Source: Albula goreensis (taxonomy: Eukaryota; Chordata; Actinopteri; Albuliformes; Albulidae). From it: 64,000 nucleotides of DNA. Positions 13,750-26,411 of this stretch are shown in pieces. The stretch's first letter is position 1. Every line of letters begins with the position of its first letter. Below the pieces are notes generated by a model, which was not told the DNA's origin, made no database searches, and worked only from the letters and a program-made list of their open reading frames with translations. The position numbers were made by a program, and so were the translations under genes. The DNA lies in contig CM040755.1 in assembly GCA_022829145.1 (NCBI GenBank), positions 17,150,063 through 17,214,062 of the forward strand, in the 5' to 3' direction.

Positions 13750-14161
13750 TTGTATTAATTTCCACCCGTCGCCTTATTCCCAATACAACGGGTCATTATC
13801 TGCAGCAGTAGAAGGAGTTGTATAATCACGTTTGAGAGACGCAGTCTAATTAGACAATTATTCCCAACAGTTTTTAGCTGAACATTGCGCTACCCCAGAA
13901 TGATGATCATCCACCCAGCGCTTCATCTATTCTCTCGGCTATTGACAACCTTCCCCTTTTCAGTTGTTTGACTGTAGTTCTCACTAGCGCTACCAGTGGA
14001 CAATTCAAACCTACACACCCTCCTCAATCGAGACTTGCACATTGACATTTCATAGTTCTACTGTCTGTAAAATAGATAGTCAGACGGAGTCTCTGAGCTC
14101 TGAAATCTTTTAAACCTTTTGCGAAAAATTTTGATAGTTAAAAAATACTTTCAATCACAAC
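13750..14161 (+). promoter_or_regulatory. rora: Probable rora (alpha1) promoter and 5' UTR
   Basis: The 400 bases before the start codon gain CpG dinucleotides relative to the flank. They contain a perfect 12-bp palindrome with a TAATTA core (13844-13855) and pyrimidine-rich blocks (13941-13962, 14018-14026). There is no convincing TATA box, as expected for a CpG-type promoter. The transcription start cannot be located from sequence alone. An in-frame stop at 14135-14137 shows that the coding frame does not extend upstream. The placement is inferred from the exon, not from a recognised core promoter. Confidence 0.6.
13844..13855. promoter_or_regulatory. Perfect 12-bp palindrome with homeodomain core
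   Basis: GTCTAATTAGAC equals its own reverse complement and holds the homeodomain core TAATTA. A further AATTA follows at 13856-13860. It lies about 310 bases before the start codon, in the likely promoter. Confidence 0.4.
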
Positions 14162-14560
14162 ATGGAATCGCCTCCTGATCCAGCAAGCGACCCGGGTAAC
14201 AGTGCCTCGGAGCCGGCTACCCCGGTCAGGGACACCCCGGTAAACCTGGAGACTCTTCGAAAAGCTGACCACCAAGCTCCTATTCGAAGGCAGAGCTGTT
14301 CCAGCAGCAACAGAGGTAAGATGAGAATATTTTCATGCGAATATGTGACATATTGGTCGAGCTAGCAAATGGGAACCGTTTACGAGCTGGCGAGCTGGCG
14401 CCGTAACTTAAAAGTACTGTCGCGGTGCTTTGAAGCACAACGGATATTTTAGACGACAGGCGTTCATTTCTACCTACATTCGTTTCTAAGTCCAGTTTCA
14501 ACCACCGGGGACAAAAGTTTCAGAGCTGTCTTTGCAAATGACACGCAAAGTGTCGCCGTA
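14141..14560. promoter_or_regulatory. CpG-rich island over rora exon 1 and the start of intron 1
   Basis: I count about 27 CpG dinucleotides in these 420 bases, whereas most of the window has stretches of hundreds of bases with one or none. This is the densest CpG block near a recognisable gene start. It fits an unmethylated vertebrate promoter island covering the coding exon and the first 240 bases of the intron. Confidence 0.7.
14162..14315 (+). CDS. rora: rora exon 1 coding part: N-terminus of nuclear receptor ROR-alpha, isoform alpha1-type
   Basis: RORA is an orphan nuclear receptor that binds ROR response elements as a monomer and activates clock genes such as Bmal1, as well as metabolic and cerebellar genes. 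The exon encodes 51 residues plus the first base of codon 52. It starts MESPPDPASDPGNSASEP and ends PIRRQSCSSSNR followed by a split Gly codon. From memory, human RORalpha1 opens MES-P-PDPAASEP, has a central R-TP-N-E-RK segment and ends P-RRQS-SS-RG, and the match runs along the whole segment. The start is supported by A at -3 and G at +4 and by an in-frame TAG at 14135-14137. The exon ends AGAG|GTAAGA, a consensus donor giving a phase-1 intron. This segment precedes the DNA-binding domain and tunes site selection in RORalpha1. The zinc fingers and ligand-binding domain lie beyond the window. Which teleost paralogue (roraa or rorab) it is cannot be decided. Reading through the donor would add 16 residues and then a stop at 14363-14365. 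Confidence 0.9.
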
Positions 14561-15769
14561 GCGCCTGACATAATTGACATGTCTTAACATTGGCCGGGAG
14601 CAACAGAGCTGGAATTGCCATGAATATAAAACATCTAAATGTAATTACGTCTAATGAAATTAACTGTTCGATGATGTTATACAAGGTACACTGAGCTAAC
14701 ACCTCTCAAAAATGCTTAACATAATTTACAAATGCAAACTGTTTTATTTAATATGAGCAATGTATATTATAATTTAGCTGATCAAAGATAAATGTTTATT
14801 GTGCACGGTTTACGAAGTGAAGTTCAGAAAAGTGTTTGCTTCATGAGGTTGCCACTTGGAAGTAGTCCACCGTTAATCACTTATTTAGCATCATCACATT
14901 ATAATATCTCTGGGTGATAGCTAACTGTAGATAAGTGCTTAGCCACAATTTCAGTCGCATTTCTTTCAAGCATGAATTTGAATAGTCTCCCCATATATCT
15001 TTAGTTACTATTGTTGACAGATATGATTGAAATTGTGATTTAGCAAAATGACAGCTGCATGACAGTGAGCGGTTAGATAATATCAGTACAATATTATTTC
15101 GCAGTGAAGCCTGTTCTGTAATTTAAATTTTCATACACTCATATAAAATATGGCTGAATGTGCGCTGTCTGTGTTTTACAGTACAGACAGTAAAACCACA
15201 CCCCCTTTAGACTGCCTCCATATACGTAGCTCCCTTGCTAGCTAGCTAACGCGGTAATGCAAGTAATGTGGAAAATATTTTTATATGACTAATGTAGCAT
15301 ATCTCTGTGAAAGGTAATTTAAACAAAATGTATTCATAAAGACAGTGCTTTTTCTGTTCCTAGTATATGTGTTCTTAATGGATTCCCATTTTAGTCTCTT
15401 AGCTAGCTTGCTAGCTAGGTGCGTTGTGTGTGGAATGAAAGCTGGTTATGTAACAGGTTTAGCCAGAAACAGGCGAGGAAGAAAGAGTGTCAACATCCCT
15501 TACAGTTTCTCTACGAGATCAGAAAATCACTGTCGTTCACTGGTCAGCGGGTTATTACGAATACAGCTCTCTTGTTTCAGTTGAATGTGAGGTTAGAGTT
15601 GATATGCTGTTACAGTTAAGGACGTGGCTTCAGTTCGCAACTCGCTAGTTGAGTGCTTGGTTATGTAATTGGGGGCAAAGGTATGAAGGCATCACCGTTC
15701 TGAAGTTTTTTGGGTTGATTTCTCGGCGTTTGTATCAAGCCGTCTGGGTTGCAGACACTCCTAACCCGC

Positions 15770-15779
15770 TGACCCATAT
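15770..15779 (-). promoter_or_regulatory. Consensus ROR response element in early intron 1
   Basis: TGACCCATAT on the + strand reads ATATGGGTCA on the minus strand and fits WWNTRGGTCA. It lies 1.45 kb after exon 1 in a moderately CpG-rich block. By chance about four such 10-mers are expected in 64 kb over both strands, so the motif alone is weak. Confidence 0.25.
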
Positions 15780-17698
15780 CTCCCCACACTTTTGCATTGG
15801 ATCAAAGGGCACTGGGTGGAGAAAGTAAATGCCTTCTTTTTCCCGTCTGTTATGTAACTCAGTGAAAAAAGGGGAAAACTGCGAGGAACGCACAGTGCAG
15901 TGGGATAGGCTTTAAGTTCTTCTCTGTTTTCATTTAGTTTGGCTTTAGTGGAACGTTAGTTGCTCCCGCAGTTGTTTTCATTAAGTGACATTGTTTGAAA
16001 AAATATGCACAACTTTGCCTAGTTTCGATCAACATTTGTCCTCAACTTTTACACATAAATAGCGGTTGCTATTTATTTTCTTCATAGACACAATTTAAAA
16101 GACGGCGCTGTTTTTAGTAAACTGGTATCTTCAAAGTGTGCGGAGAAAACAGAGTGAGTGTCAGAGTAAGTCACAATTGTTGAATAGAACCACAGTACTA
16201 TAGCTTTGCTCGTAATTCGTGGTTTTAAAGACTTATATGATGGAATGGTACTTGGTTTAATGCTTCAAACAGTCAATAATTAAGGTTTCACTGAAGCATG
16301 TTAAGTGACTCAGAATAATTATGACTATCAATTTTTTTTTCTAAAATACTATTTTTATTCATTTGAAATCTGCTAACTTTGTAAAATGCAATGCAATATT
16401 ATTATGATTTTTGATTGGTTATCCTATTTGTCAAAAACTTTGTTGTCAATAACTTAAATGGATTTCGCAAAGTTAGCAAAAGCTTTGCATATCTGTAAAA
16501 TCGAAGATCCTCTTACGGGCCATACGCGTTTGTTTAAAGCTTTCAGTCAGAGTTGTAATTCAGTTAACTGATTACAGTGAAATCGGAGTTCAAGACTTTT
16601 GCCTGTGGTGTTTACTGCATAGCAGTGCATGACGTTTATGTATTTATTTATTTTGCAAAGCAACTGTCCTAAATACAACTTTGAGTAATGGGTTTGTTTT
16701 GTTCAGGCACACATTTCTCTGCAGTGCAAAACAGAGTAAAACGTTCCTATTGGCACAGGCTTATGGCTCAACCAGATGTGGGAGCAATCTAAAGAGTTAA
16801 GCAGTGGTAACATGCAGCTCAGAATTTGCTCCACACACTGAGTATTTTAATCCGTGTTTTGAGACGCTGCTGTTTAGTTCACAATAAAATGTGGCTTGGA
16901 ATAAATTATTATTTTTTTTATGTTAAAGGGCTTTTTCAACCTTTTTAGACTTAAATATGCAGTTGCCTGTCCCTTGGCTGTTATCCGGAAAATGTACTTC
17001 TAGTCATCATTTTAATGTGAATATCTAAGCAGAACTTGAAAATAATATTTAGATATATACGGATATCAATAAATACATGGTAATTAACCACAGGGAAATT
17101 CAGTTCCATTTTATCCTTGCCTCTCACTAGGTTTGCTTTGGGAAGTGTTCAATCTCACCTCCTGTTGGGTTGATATAGATAAACACCAGCAGTTATTGGT
17201 GAGGCCATTGAGTGGCATGCTTTGTTTGTGCTCCTCTCTGCAACTGCATGTTTAGCCTTCACCATGTGCAATCTTTTAAGTGCAAGCTAAGGTGGTTATG
17301 TTTAAGCTAATGCTAGTTAAAGCATCTCATGGGTGCCATTGACTTTGATATTGGCATATCCAGCCAGGGATGCTTGGTTGGTTTTGGAAACACTAGCTAG
17401 CTTTTTTCCAAATGCTTAAAATTCAGTTGAGGTTCACACTGGATGGACAATATATCTTCATGATAAATGTGCTTTAAATTGTTTCTCCTTTAGAGAAGTG
17501 AGATTATTGTAGGTTACAGTTAGATGAAGGTATCATCGTAGGATAGCCCTGGGGAAGCAATAAAGTACCTTCACTTCAAGGAATCTGTGAAGGAGCATTT
17601 GTTCATAAGCCATCAGTTGGTCTGACAGATGAAGATAACAATGGCAACAAAGGTACTATATGACTATCTTTTGCCCATGGCTGTTGGGACATTTTCCT

Positions 17699-17713
17699 CC
17701 AGCAGGGGGCAGC
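17699..17713 (+). promoter_or_regulatory. Strong CTCF-like site, 3.4 kb into intron 1
   Basis: CCAGCAGGGGGCAGC matches the CTCF core consensus CCASYAGRGGGCRS at every position. The motif reads forward on the + strand, in the direction of rora transcription. CTCF sites near promoters often anchor chromatin loops. Occupancy is not shown by sequence. Confidence 0.5.
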
Positions 17714-18375
17714 TCAATAATGACAGCCTCAGTACATGCTAACTGTGTGGTGAGCAGAGATCCATGAGTGCAGATCCATCAACCTGTAAATCATGGAGAT
17801 GGCTTGTCGCCATACCATAAAGATCAATGAATAAGCACAGTGTCTGCACAGTATGACACCCTAAAGCTACAACAGTATTGGCTTTCAATACACAGTCCTA
17901 TAGGTCTCTCTACTAGCCATATCTGTTTATTTGTGTGTGTGTGTGCGCACGTGCACACTTTTTTTAACATTGGAAAAATGCCAAATTTGTAATATTCCAG
18001 ACGGTGTAGGAAACAGAGACATAGGCATCTGTGTGAGTTGTTTTTGTTGGCATGGTTGGTTTGCCCCAACCCATGCACCACATACATGCGCACACACCCC
18101 TCACTAAACACTGGTCCTGCCATTGTAGAGCACTTAAGTGGACTTCCAGTATTGCCAGTTCTATTTATGACCCTTGCTGTGGGTTGGACTGGCCTGTGTG
18201 TTTACACTGTTCTGACAGGAGATGAATGTGGCATGGAGGCCTTAATACAACGCTCAGCAGAAAGTGCCGGAAAGCCTGGAGCTTGAGGCACATGTAGGGC
18301 TACTCAAAAGGCTGTGTAGTAGGCTGCTGTCACATTCCCAAACATCAGGACCACCAGTTTCTGGAGAGGCCAGGC

Positions 18376-18510
18376 TAGGGGTAGCAGTGTGGAATACAGT
18401 AGTGGTCAAGGAACAAGACTGGTCCCTGTAGGTGTGGGCTTGAATCACTGCATTAGTCGTGTAATACATGGTATACTGTGTCAAATAAAAAACATGTGAT
18501 ACAGAAACAC
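18376..18510 (+). mobile_element. Degraded tRNA-derived SINE
   Basis: The block GGGGTAGCAGTGTGGAATAC, followed by AGTAGTGGTCAAGGAACAAG and then GGGCTTGAATCACTG, matches the head of common fish tRNA-derived SINEs (GGCAGCAGTGTGG, AGTGGTTAAGG, GGTTCGAATCCC). The A-box-like (TAGTGGTCAAGG) and B-box-like (GGCTTGAATCA) promoter motifs are spaced as in a tRNA head. The 3' part is too worn to define the tail, so the right end is approximate. This is not a functional tRNA. Confidence 0.5.
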
Positions 18511-20979
18511 TGGTCAACCAAATTAAGTACACACCAGGAAGTAGCACTCTAACCACACCTTTTCAATTTCAAACTCGTTAGACTGAAATGCTGCCACACT
18601 TTCCGTTAAAATTGGACAAAAGAATCTTCTCAGAGTACAAAGTGACATTTCCAAGGAATGGTCATAGATCTCAAAATGGCTTCACGCAAACTAGCTTGAT
18701 TTAAGAATAAGCCAGAACTGTTTAGCCTCTCATGCTTATGATAAATTATCGAAAAATGCAAGCATTGGGTATAAACTAACATTGATTGCACTTTCCATTG
18801 ATGGTAGAAGCTCACAGCATAAACCTCCCCTCCAGTAATATGCCTGTGTTGTAGAAGAAGCAGCTTGTACTCATGTACAGTAATTGTGTTCCTGTACAAT
18901 AGAACATGGTTTATTAAGGTACATTTACAGATTCATTTATTCAATAATAATTCTAAAGGGCGTTTGAGTTGTGTGGGGTAATTCGAATCTCCCTGCTCAC
19001 TGGTCCACTTTTGCCTCCTTTTCTTTCAAGATACCCAGTATTGTGGCCATATCATTTATCAAATTTTAAGAGACAGCCCCCACTAGCTTTATAACCATAG
19101 ATTGGATTTTATGTCCTTTTCTTTTTTTGTTATTGAGAGTGTGGGATGGATAGATAGATTTGTTTTACAGTTGTCAACCATGAGTTCATATCCTTATGTT
19201 TGGGGCCAACAAAATGAGAGTAGTTTAAAGTGATTAATGCAACAATTATGTAACTAAAAATTCCAAACAATAAAGGATTAAAACTTTTTATATTGGTGTT
19301 CTTTGACATGACATGAGGAACATTTAAGAATTCCCAGGCCTTGCTTATCTTTAAGGTGTTCTGTAATTCATTCTGGCCAAGAGCAGCTGACTTGCAAATA
19401 AGCATTGTGGTAATTTAGTTACCTTCAGGATAACCATGGCAGACCCTTAAAGCGCTTAAGGCTAGGATGACTGAAGTGTTTGTCTCACATAAAAAGGTAC
19501 CTTGTGATATGATAATTGATTCTTTCTAGTGTAAACCTTTGAGGTGTGCTTTGTCATATTGTCTCGATGTTTTGATGTCTTCCTAGAACTTAATTTTTCA
19601 TCCTGAGAGTGTAAGTGCAAGGGGTCTTGATGTGCTTCATAGTCAAGTGTATTGACTCCAAGCTTTAAAACAGTTTTATTTTTAACCAGTTTTATTAGTG
19701 TATGCACTGTGCATGAGTGTGTCAATATGAAGTTATTTCTATGTGCATGTATGTTCACAGGTTTGCTGATTGTATTTAGATGCATTTGTGTGAGTATAAG
19801 TTCATTCAGGGCTCTATGTGTATCGCTGCACCTGTGTGTGTATGGGGTGTTTTGCTGGTGCATGGTGATGTCCACAATGTCAGCTGATATGTCAGTGTTC
19901 AGACTGTGGCCTCAGGTCTGCATCCTGCCTGCTCACTCTACTACAGCATCAGGCTCCATGCTTCCTGGCTAATGAGGGGATCTGTCTGGAACTCTTTCCA
20001 CTGCACAGCCTTTTTTGAACCGAACATTGACAAAATATGCAGCGAGACTCTGTTTTTCATGTAGCCTCTTTGGGGGTATTTTAGATCTCATTCGGTGGGA
20101 TTTTAATGCCCTGAACCTTCTCTGTCGCAGACATCTGCTGTTTATTTGAGCCGCTGCTCCCTCCGCCAAGAGGAAAGGGCTTTCTCACCCCTGGGTCTAA
20201 ATGGGTGAAAGATCACTCGTTCATTAGATCAAGGCTTTATCAGTCATCCCACTGAGCCTGTTTGAGTGGCACTGTGTGCTCAGACACACAGCAATATGCT
20301 AAATATTGTGCTATGTGCTACAAGGCAGTAGAATTATACAGCAACTTCCAGTTGCCCCTTGCATTGCATTGGTACAGATATTGCTAATCTCATCTGTTGC
20401 TTTGAGGGATTGCTTTTTTTTACATTTCCTTCACCATTTTACCTCAGAATAATGGAGCAATTGATGACTGCATAGAGCAGATGTATACAGACATGTACAA
20501 ATATGTAATTGATTGTGGTCGAGTCTATATTTTGGAATACTTGAATTTGAACAGACTTTTTGTTCAGGTTCTGTTTCTGCAGAATGTATCCATGCAACAC
20601 ATCTTATCAGCTTTCTTCCTGGTCTCACTCAGCATTGTCTCATTTGCTTGTTGCTTTATTCAAAATGCTGTGTTTAAACAGGTAGCTAAGAGAGCCTTGA
20701 TAGAGCATTTCATATAGCTGCATATCAAGACCTTTTTCAAAATCAAATGTTTCATATGTGAAAACAGCATGAACAGGACATGTCTTTGTGGGTATTAGTG
20801 CAGTGCACAGACAAGCTTGAATCTGTGAGGTACACAGTTTTAATATTTAAAATCTGAAATAAAAATAAAATATAGTGGTTTAGTTCAGTCAGCAAAAGCA
20901 TTAAAACATTTACTGTGATGTGCTAAAAAGACTGAGATAAAATATAGAAATACTGAAAAGCAAAGTTATTTACGACTGA

Positions 20980-21018
<39 letters not shown>

Positions 21019-24000
21019 TTTTTGAACATGTGAAACCTGACCCCATTTTATTGGTTAAACTGGGCATATAAACTCATAAAGTCAGTGAAGTCCATTTCTC
21101 TTAAAGCAAGCTGAAAAGTTGTACCCTTACGGGACAGTTTTATTTTGGAATGCATCTCACAAGTGGCAGAAGTGGGGCTGGCAAACAAGACTTTACTGGT
21201 GACAGAAGCTGGATTTGATGTGAAATCTCCTGTGACAGCAGACTGCTCAGATCCATGTCCCATTTACTGAAGTTAATATCTGAGTTAGTTAGCTGAAATA
21301 GAAAGCAGTGGAAACCCTCTAGATGTATGATAGAGTGCTTTGAAGAAATTTTAACCTTTTGCTCAATGTCATGCTAGCATTGAAGGTCTACAGCACAATC
21401 CTATACTGTTGATGCACTGAAATGTAAATACACCCCTCATGCCTTGTGACATTTGAAAGAGAGGCATCATGTGGGTGAAAAGGATCATTGAGGAGAAGTC
21501 ATATTCCCTTACCAGTTTTTCTTTCTTAAAAGGAAACCACCATGTTTTTCATCATCCTGTTTAAGGCCAGCACTGGATGAAATTCCACAGCTTCACATTA
21601 ATCCTAAATCTCTAATAGAAATGTTGAAATGGTCACTTTGTTCATTTCTTACTTTTTTGTGACATTCTTCATAGATAGATATAGTTGCTATTGTGGACTA
21701 TTATCAGAACAAATTTACATGCTATGTATGCATTAAGTGAGTCATCTGAATCTATGTTTTGGATTACCCTTGGGCCTCAAGCACCTGTTGAATACACTGT
21801 ATTGGCAGTACATTTTAAGTATAAAAATAAAATGGTGGCCTAATATTTGCCTGGATTTTGTTGTTCAAAATTACTGACATGAATACAAATAACAGGACCT
21901 GGAGACTCTATGCCTAGTTTCCACTGTTGAGGAGGATGCAGAATGTATCAGTTAAATTCTGCGGCGCTACTTGCATTTTCTCAAAATTTGAAAACCTCCC
22001 AAAACCTAAATTTTAATGTGAGTGCATTTATTTTTGTTAAATAAGAGGTGGTTATATGTTGTATGCTGTATGCTGTAATCAGTGATAAATGAATAGGGCT
22101 TGCGGTGTAGATCTAGATAACCTTTTCCTAGAAAATACAATTTTTCTTCCTTCTGGGGAATCAGAGGCCTTATCAGAGGTTGCATACTCTGTGTGTGTAA
22201 TGAGATGAATCACATACACATTTTTCTAATCCCTAAGACATTAAGCCATACACAGATTGTTTTTTGAAATGCTAAGAAGTAGCAGCAGTAAACCTATAGT
22301 GTTTGACCTGCAGTCACCCGTCAGAACTTCAATAGTCTGTCATATTTATTGGAGGCTATAGATATTTCACTGCCGTTAAGACTTCCAAGAGTGTACTTGT
22401 GGATGAATGCAGGGGTCAGAGCAGTTGAAACCATTTAACACATCTTTAAATACTTTACAAGATGTCCTTTTTTTATGTGCTCATAAAGGAATTTGTATAG
22501 TAACACAACATGTAGAAGTCAGCAGTTTGTTCAGTTTTACAGGTTTTTTTTTCATGTACTGCACTAGGGATGGGTTTTCCTGTCTCTTTGGCTTTTCTTG
22601 AAAACATCTGAATTTGAATGTTTTTTTCTATAAAATGAAACTGTTTTTGTTGTTGTTTCTCTTGTTCTTGTTGTTCTTATTTACTATTGTTATCATCAAT
22701 ATAAAAGATCAATGCAATCAAAATTTTGTGAAGTTTTCTTTACTAAATGGAAATCCAAAGTAAAGACCTCTTTGCTGTACCAGAAGTATAAAGCCAAGAA
22801 GAAAGAAGAAAGTCTATGAAATTGACCAGCAATTAAACATGATGACTGACTCCATGCACCTATGCTGTTGATCACTCCCAATCCTGAATATCAATTAAAC
22901 AGGGTAAATAAACTTAATTGAACTGAATAGTGAAATTTGCCCAACACTGCCGGATTGATTTTACTCAGTCCTTCCAAGGAAGTATAATTGAAGTTTCCCA
23001 GGGGATGTGAGTGGAGCTGCACGCTGTGCAATTTCTTATTCTGCCACACTCTTGAGCTTCATTCAATTGTCTTAAAATTTCAAAGGATGAAACATATTTC
23101 CAGAAGCACATTTTAATAATTGTTCCTAATATAATAATTATAAATAAGTGTTAATCAAATAGCCAATATTAATTATGATAAAATACAACACGTCATTGCA
23201 GCTGGTAGAGTTTTGTATTCAACATCATGCTTTTTCTTGTGAGTTCCTTGCTGACATCCTAAAGCTGGTGCCAGTGTTTAATTTGCAGTGATACACCATG
23301 TAGCAATAAGTGAAGTTAATTTGATACTTTTAATAAACAAAAAGTTTAAAGAGATCAGAGGATAGGAAGACTGGAGATCAGTGTCACTTGTACTTATTTG
23401 ATTATTTATATTTGATTAACAAGCAGAGACATAATCTCATAAATAAAGCGATAGTGATCTCTCCCTCTCAGGCACAGGATGCCCCTAATCAAATCTTTTT
23501 TCCAATTTGGCAACTCAAATTCTTCAAACACTGCGGTGACTTTGGAACACCGATCACGATCAGACTCAGTTTTCATCGTCTGATAAAAATCTGGTAATGT
23601 TCTACACAATTTCTTTAGTGCTGAACCAACAGACTAATTATTCACGTTGGAACCTGCTTTCCCAGTACATTTGGTGTTTAATGCGGCCCTCTGGGAACAC
23701 CACAGTGTAGTGCTTAAACTGGAATAATGCTCTAATGCAGTCATAGAGCTTATTTCTGCTGCCTGTGAACTGGAAGACTTACTTAAGTAGATCAAATAGT
23801 GTACCACCTGAAAGGGTCTTGTATTCATGTTGACTCTCAAGGTCAAATGAATGAATTGCACAGTTACGTATGATTAAAAAGCATACTTTTACAAGAGAAA
23901 TTATCAAAGTATTGATTTCTGTTATGATAAAACCTACCATCCTACCATGTAAGAATGTTTCAGAATAATTAGTGCAGCATTGCAAATGCTAGTTGCAAAC

Positions 24001-26411
24001 ATTTCATTGGAAACATTACCTTAGTAGATGTATTTATTGTTTTGTGATTCTAAATCAGGGTTTCAGCATCAGTAAGCATTTCCAAGTTGATTTTTACTTT
24101 TTATGTTGATTGAGATGCTGTTACCAATGCATTGTCCTGTGTGGTTTAGTCCACTAATGGTTAGTTATTTGCATTTAAACAGTATAACATTTAACAATAT
24201 CAGTGTGCTAACAGCAGTAATGAAGAAATGATGTAATGCTACATGTGACACACATTTGATTATTAAGCAAGAGCTACCTGTTGCAAAAGCATGAAAACTG
24301 TTTTAAATATATGTATTTTTTTTAACAATCAAACCCTGGCAAATATGGTGTTTATAACAGTTTTTAAAATACCTTTGCTTTACTGTCAATAATTAAATTG
24401 TCTAAATAAAATGTTTGGTTGATTATTAATCCTGTGTTAGGGTGCATATGTCAGTTCATTTAAATTTTGAAAATTGTGAGGGACACATGATTGGAAGTTG
24501 TTGGATGGCTGTAGGATTTTTTCAAAGCACTGTCTAAGCTAGTTGTGTGTAAATAATGACTCGCTGCAAAGGGATTTGCATTCAGTATTAGCAGTGAATT
24601 ACTTGTTATTTTAGGCAGGGTACTTAAGCTCATCTTCATGAATATTTATAAGTTAAAGAATAAAGGTTATAATACAAAGTATTCAAATACTAATCCAAAT
24701 ATTGCAATCTAATGATTTGATTTCAATAATCAAATATTCTCTCTCAACTCAAATTTATAATGAAGTAAAATATGAAACATTCTGAATAAATAAGTACATG
24801 AATAAATGTTTTTGTGACAAAATAACAAAATATTTCTGCTCAAAATGAGAAAAGAGAAATAATGCCTGATTATCACACTGTCTATCGTCATGTTTTTTGG
24901 ATGACGAAGTACCTTCAGTACACAACTGACTAAGAGCGAAGTTTTGCTGGTATTGATCAATATTGATGTTGATGAATATTAACACTATACATTTAATTCT
25001 GTATATATTATGGTGACCATAATTTGAATGGAGAACTTGAACATGTAATAAATGAAATACACTTATTTTACCATAGAAGTAAGATTTGTATGGTTTGATA
25101 ACCTTAAGATCCAAACCATATTATGCTGTTTAATGCAAACCATGGCTTTCTTTAATATCAAGTAGCACTTAAGTTCAAACACTGCATCCTCAAATCAATC
25201 ACATCTAATCTCCACCTTTATCCATAAAAAGCCACTTGAAGTTGATTTAGTAAAAAGATACAATACAGAAGTGATGATGGTCTTCTTAGTCTGTTGAGGA
25301 ATCTTCAGAGCAAGAAGCTTGATTGGTGATTGATTGGACAACCAATCAAAGGAGTTGCAGCTTACTGGCAGTGGGGTTGCACATTAGTGTGTCACAGCGG
25401 GGTGTCGCATGGGAACAAGATCAGAATAGCTCTGCAAATCAGTGACGAAAATTGATAGAAAAGATTCTTTATGCTTTGCAAGTCTCCAGCATCAATTATT
25501 GTCAATTACCCATGTTCTCCACAGCTTTGTCTGAATCTCAATATTTGCCACTTTATTTTTTGCTAATGCCCATACTTAAGGAGTAATCATTTACAAAATG
25601 TCAGATTATTAAAATTCTATTTTTAAGTGGAAGACTGAAATAGCTATAATGGAAGTAGCAAGATTGAAACCCAGGGCAATGGCCTGCCAATCAAGAATGG
25701 GATTCCTTTTTCCATTTTTAATTTTTAAATTTTAGAATATTGTCATTGATAAAAGTCTCTTATGTTTTGAACCCCTGAAATAATGAGAAGAAGCATGTTG
25801 GAGTTTGAATTAGGCCTAACAGGAACTGGGTGGTCTGGCTAGACTTACATAACTAACTTCAAGGTTTCAGATTGCATCGATCAAGACGTAACCACACGTG
25901 TTTAAAGTAGATTGATGAAGTTTTGTTGGAACACATGTGACATGTTCATTTGTTTTTAAGATTGTCTTGAATACCTTTCCCTGCATGCCTATCAGTATAC
26001 AATGTACTTGTTTTGGTCTGTATTGTTTAAACTCCACATGCATGGGCTAAATGTACATGTGCACAGATGTTGCAAACGTGACAGAATATACTGTAAATTA
26101 ATATTTGTATTAATATATTCTACATATTGTTTCTCCTACTTTAACTTTTTGATAGAAGTGATGTAAACTCTTCATTTTCATTCCCACTTGCAACAACTGA
26201 TCTGTAAGTTTATAATGCCTAATTTCAGTGATAATGATAATGGCATCATAGTCAACAGGCTGTATGTAGTAGTAATTCTTATACATTCTGCTGTGCAGCA
26301 GAGGATGCTCATTTGTGGTTATGCACAAAGATGGCAAAAGTGTCTGCTGTGGTCGTAATGCATATTGTCACATGCTGTCTGAAAATGATGTTGTCACACT
26401 GCAGGTTCATA
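18511..26411. other. Intron 1 stretch without recognised elements
   Basis: AT-rich intron. Apart from the poly-A at 20986-21016, I see no coding frame or repeat I can name. The block 20015-20190 keeps six CpGs and is less AT-rich, so it may be a conserved element. Confidence 0.5.
20986..21016. repeat. Poly-A run, 31 bp
   Basis: Thirty-one consecutive A. I found no recognisable retroelement body upstream, so it is listed as a simple repeat only. Confidence 0.9.

Noticed and set aside
15235..15418. GCTAGCTAGC-type repeats at about 15239 and 15402
   Set aside because: Short self-complementary runs that fit simple-sequence drift. No larger structure links them.
20986..21016. Poly-A as a possible retroelement or processed-pseudogene tail
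   Set aside because: The sequence before it shows no LINE, SINE or exon-like content, and no flanking duplication is evident.
25660..25690. ATTGAAACCC, a reverse-orientation B-box-like motif
   Set aside because: A single short motif without the rest of a SINE.
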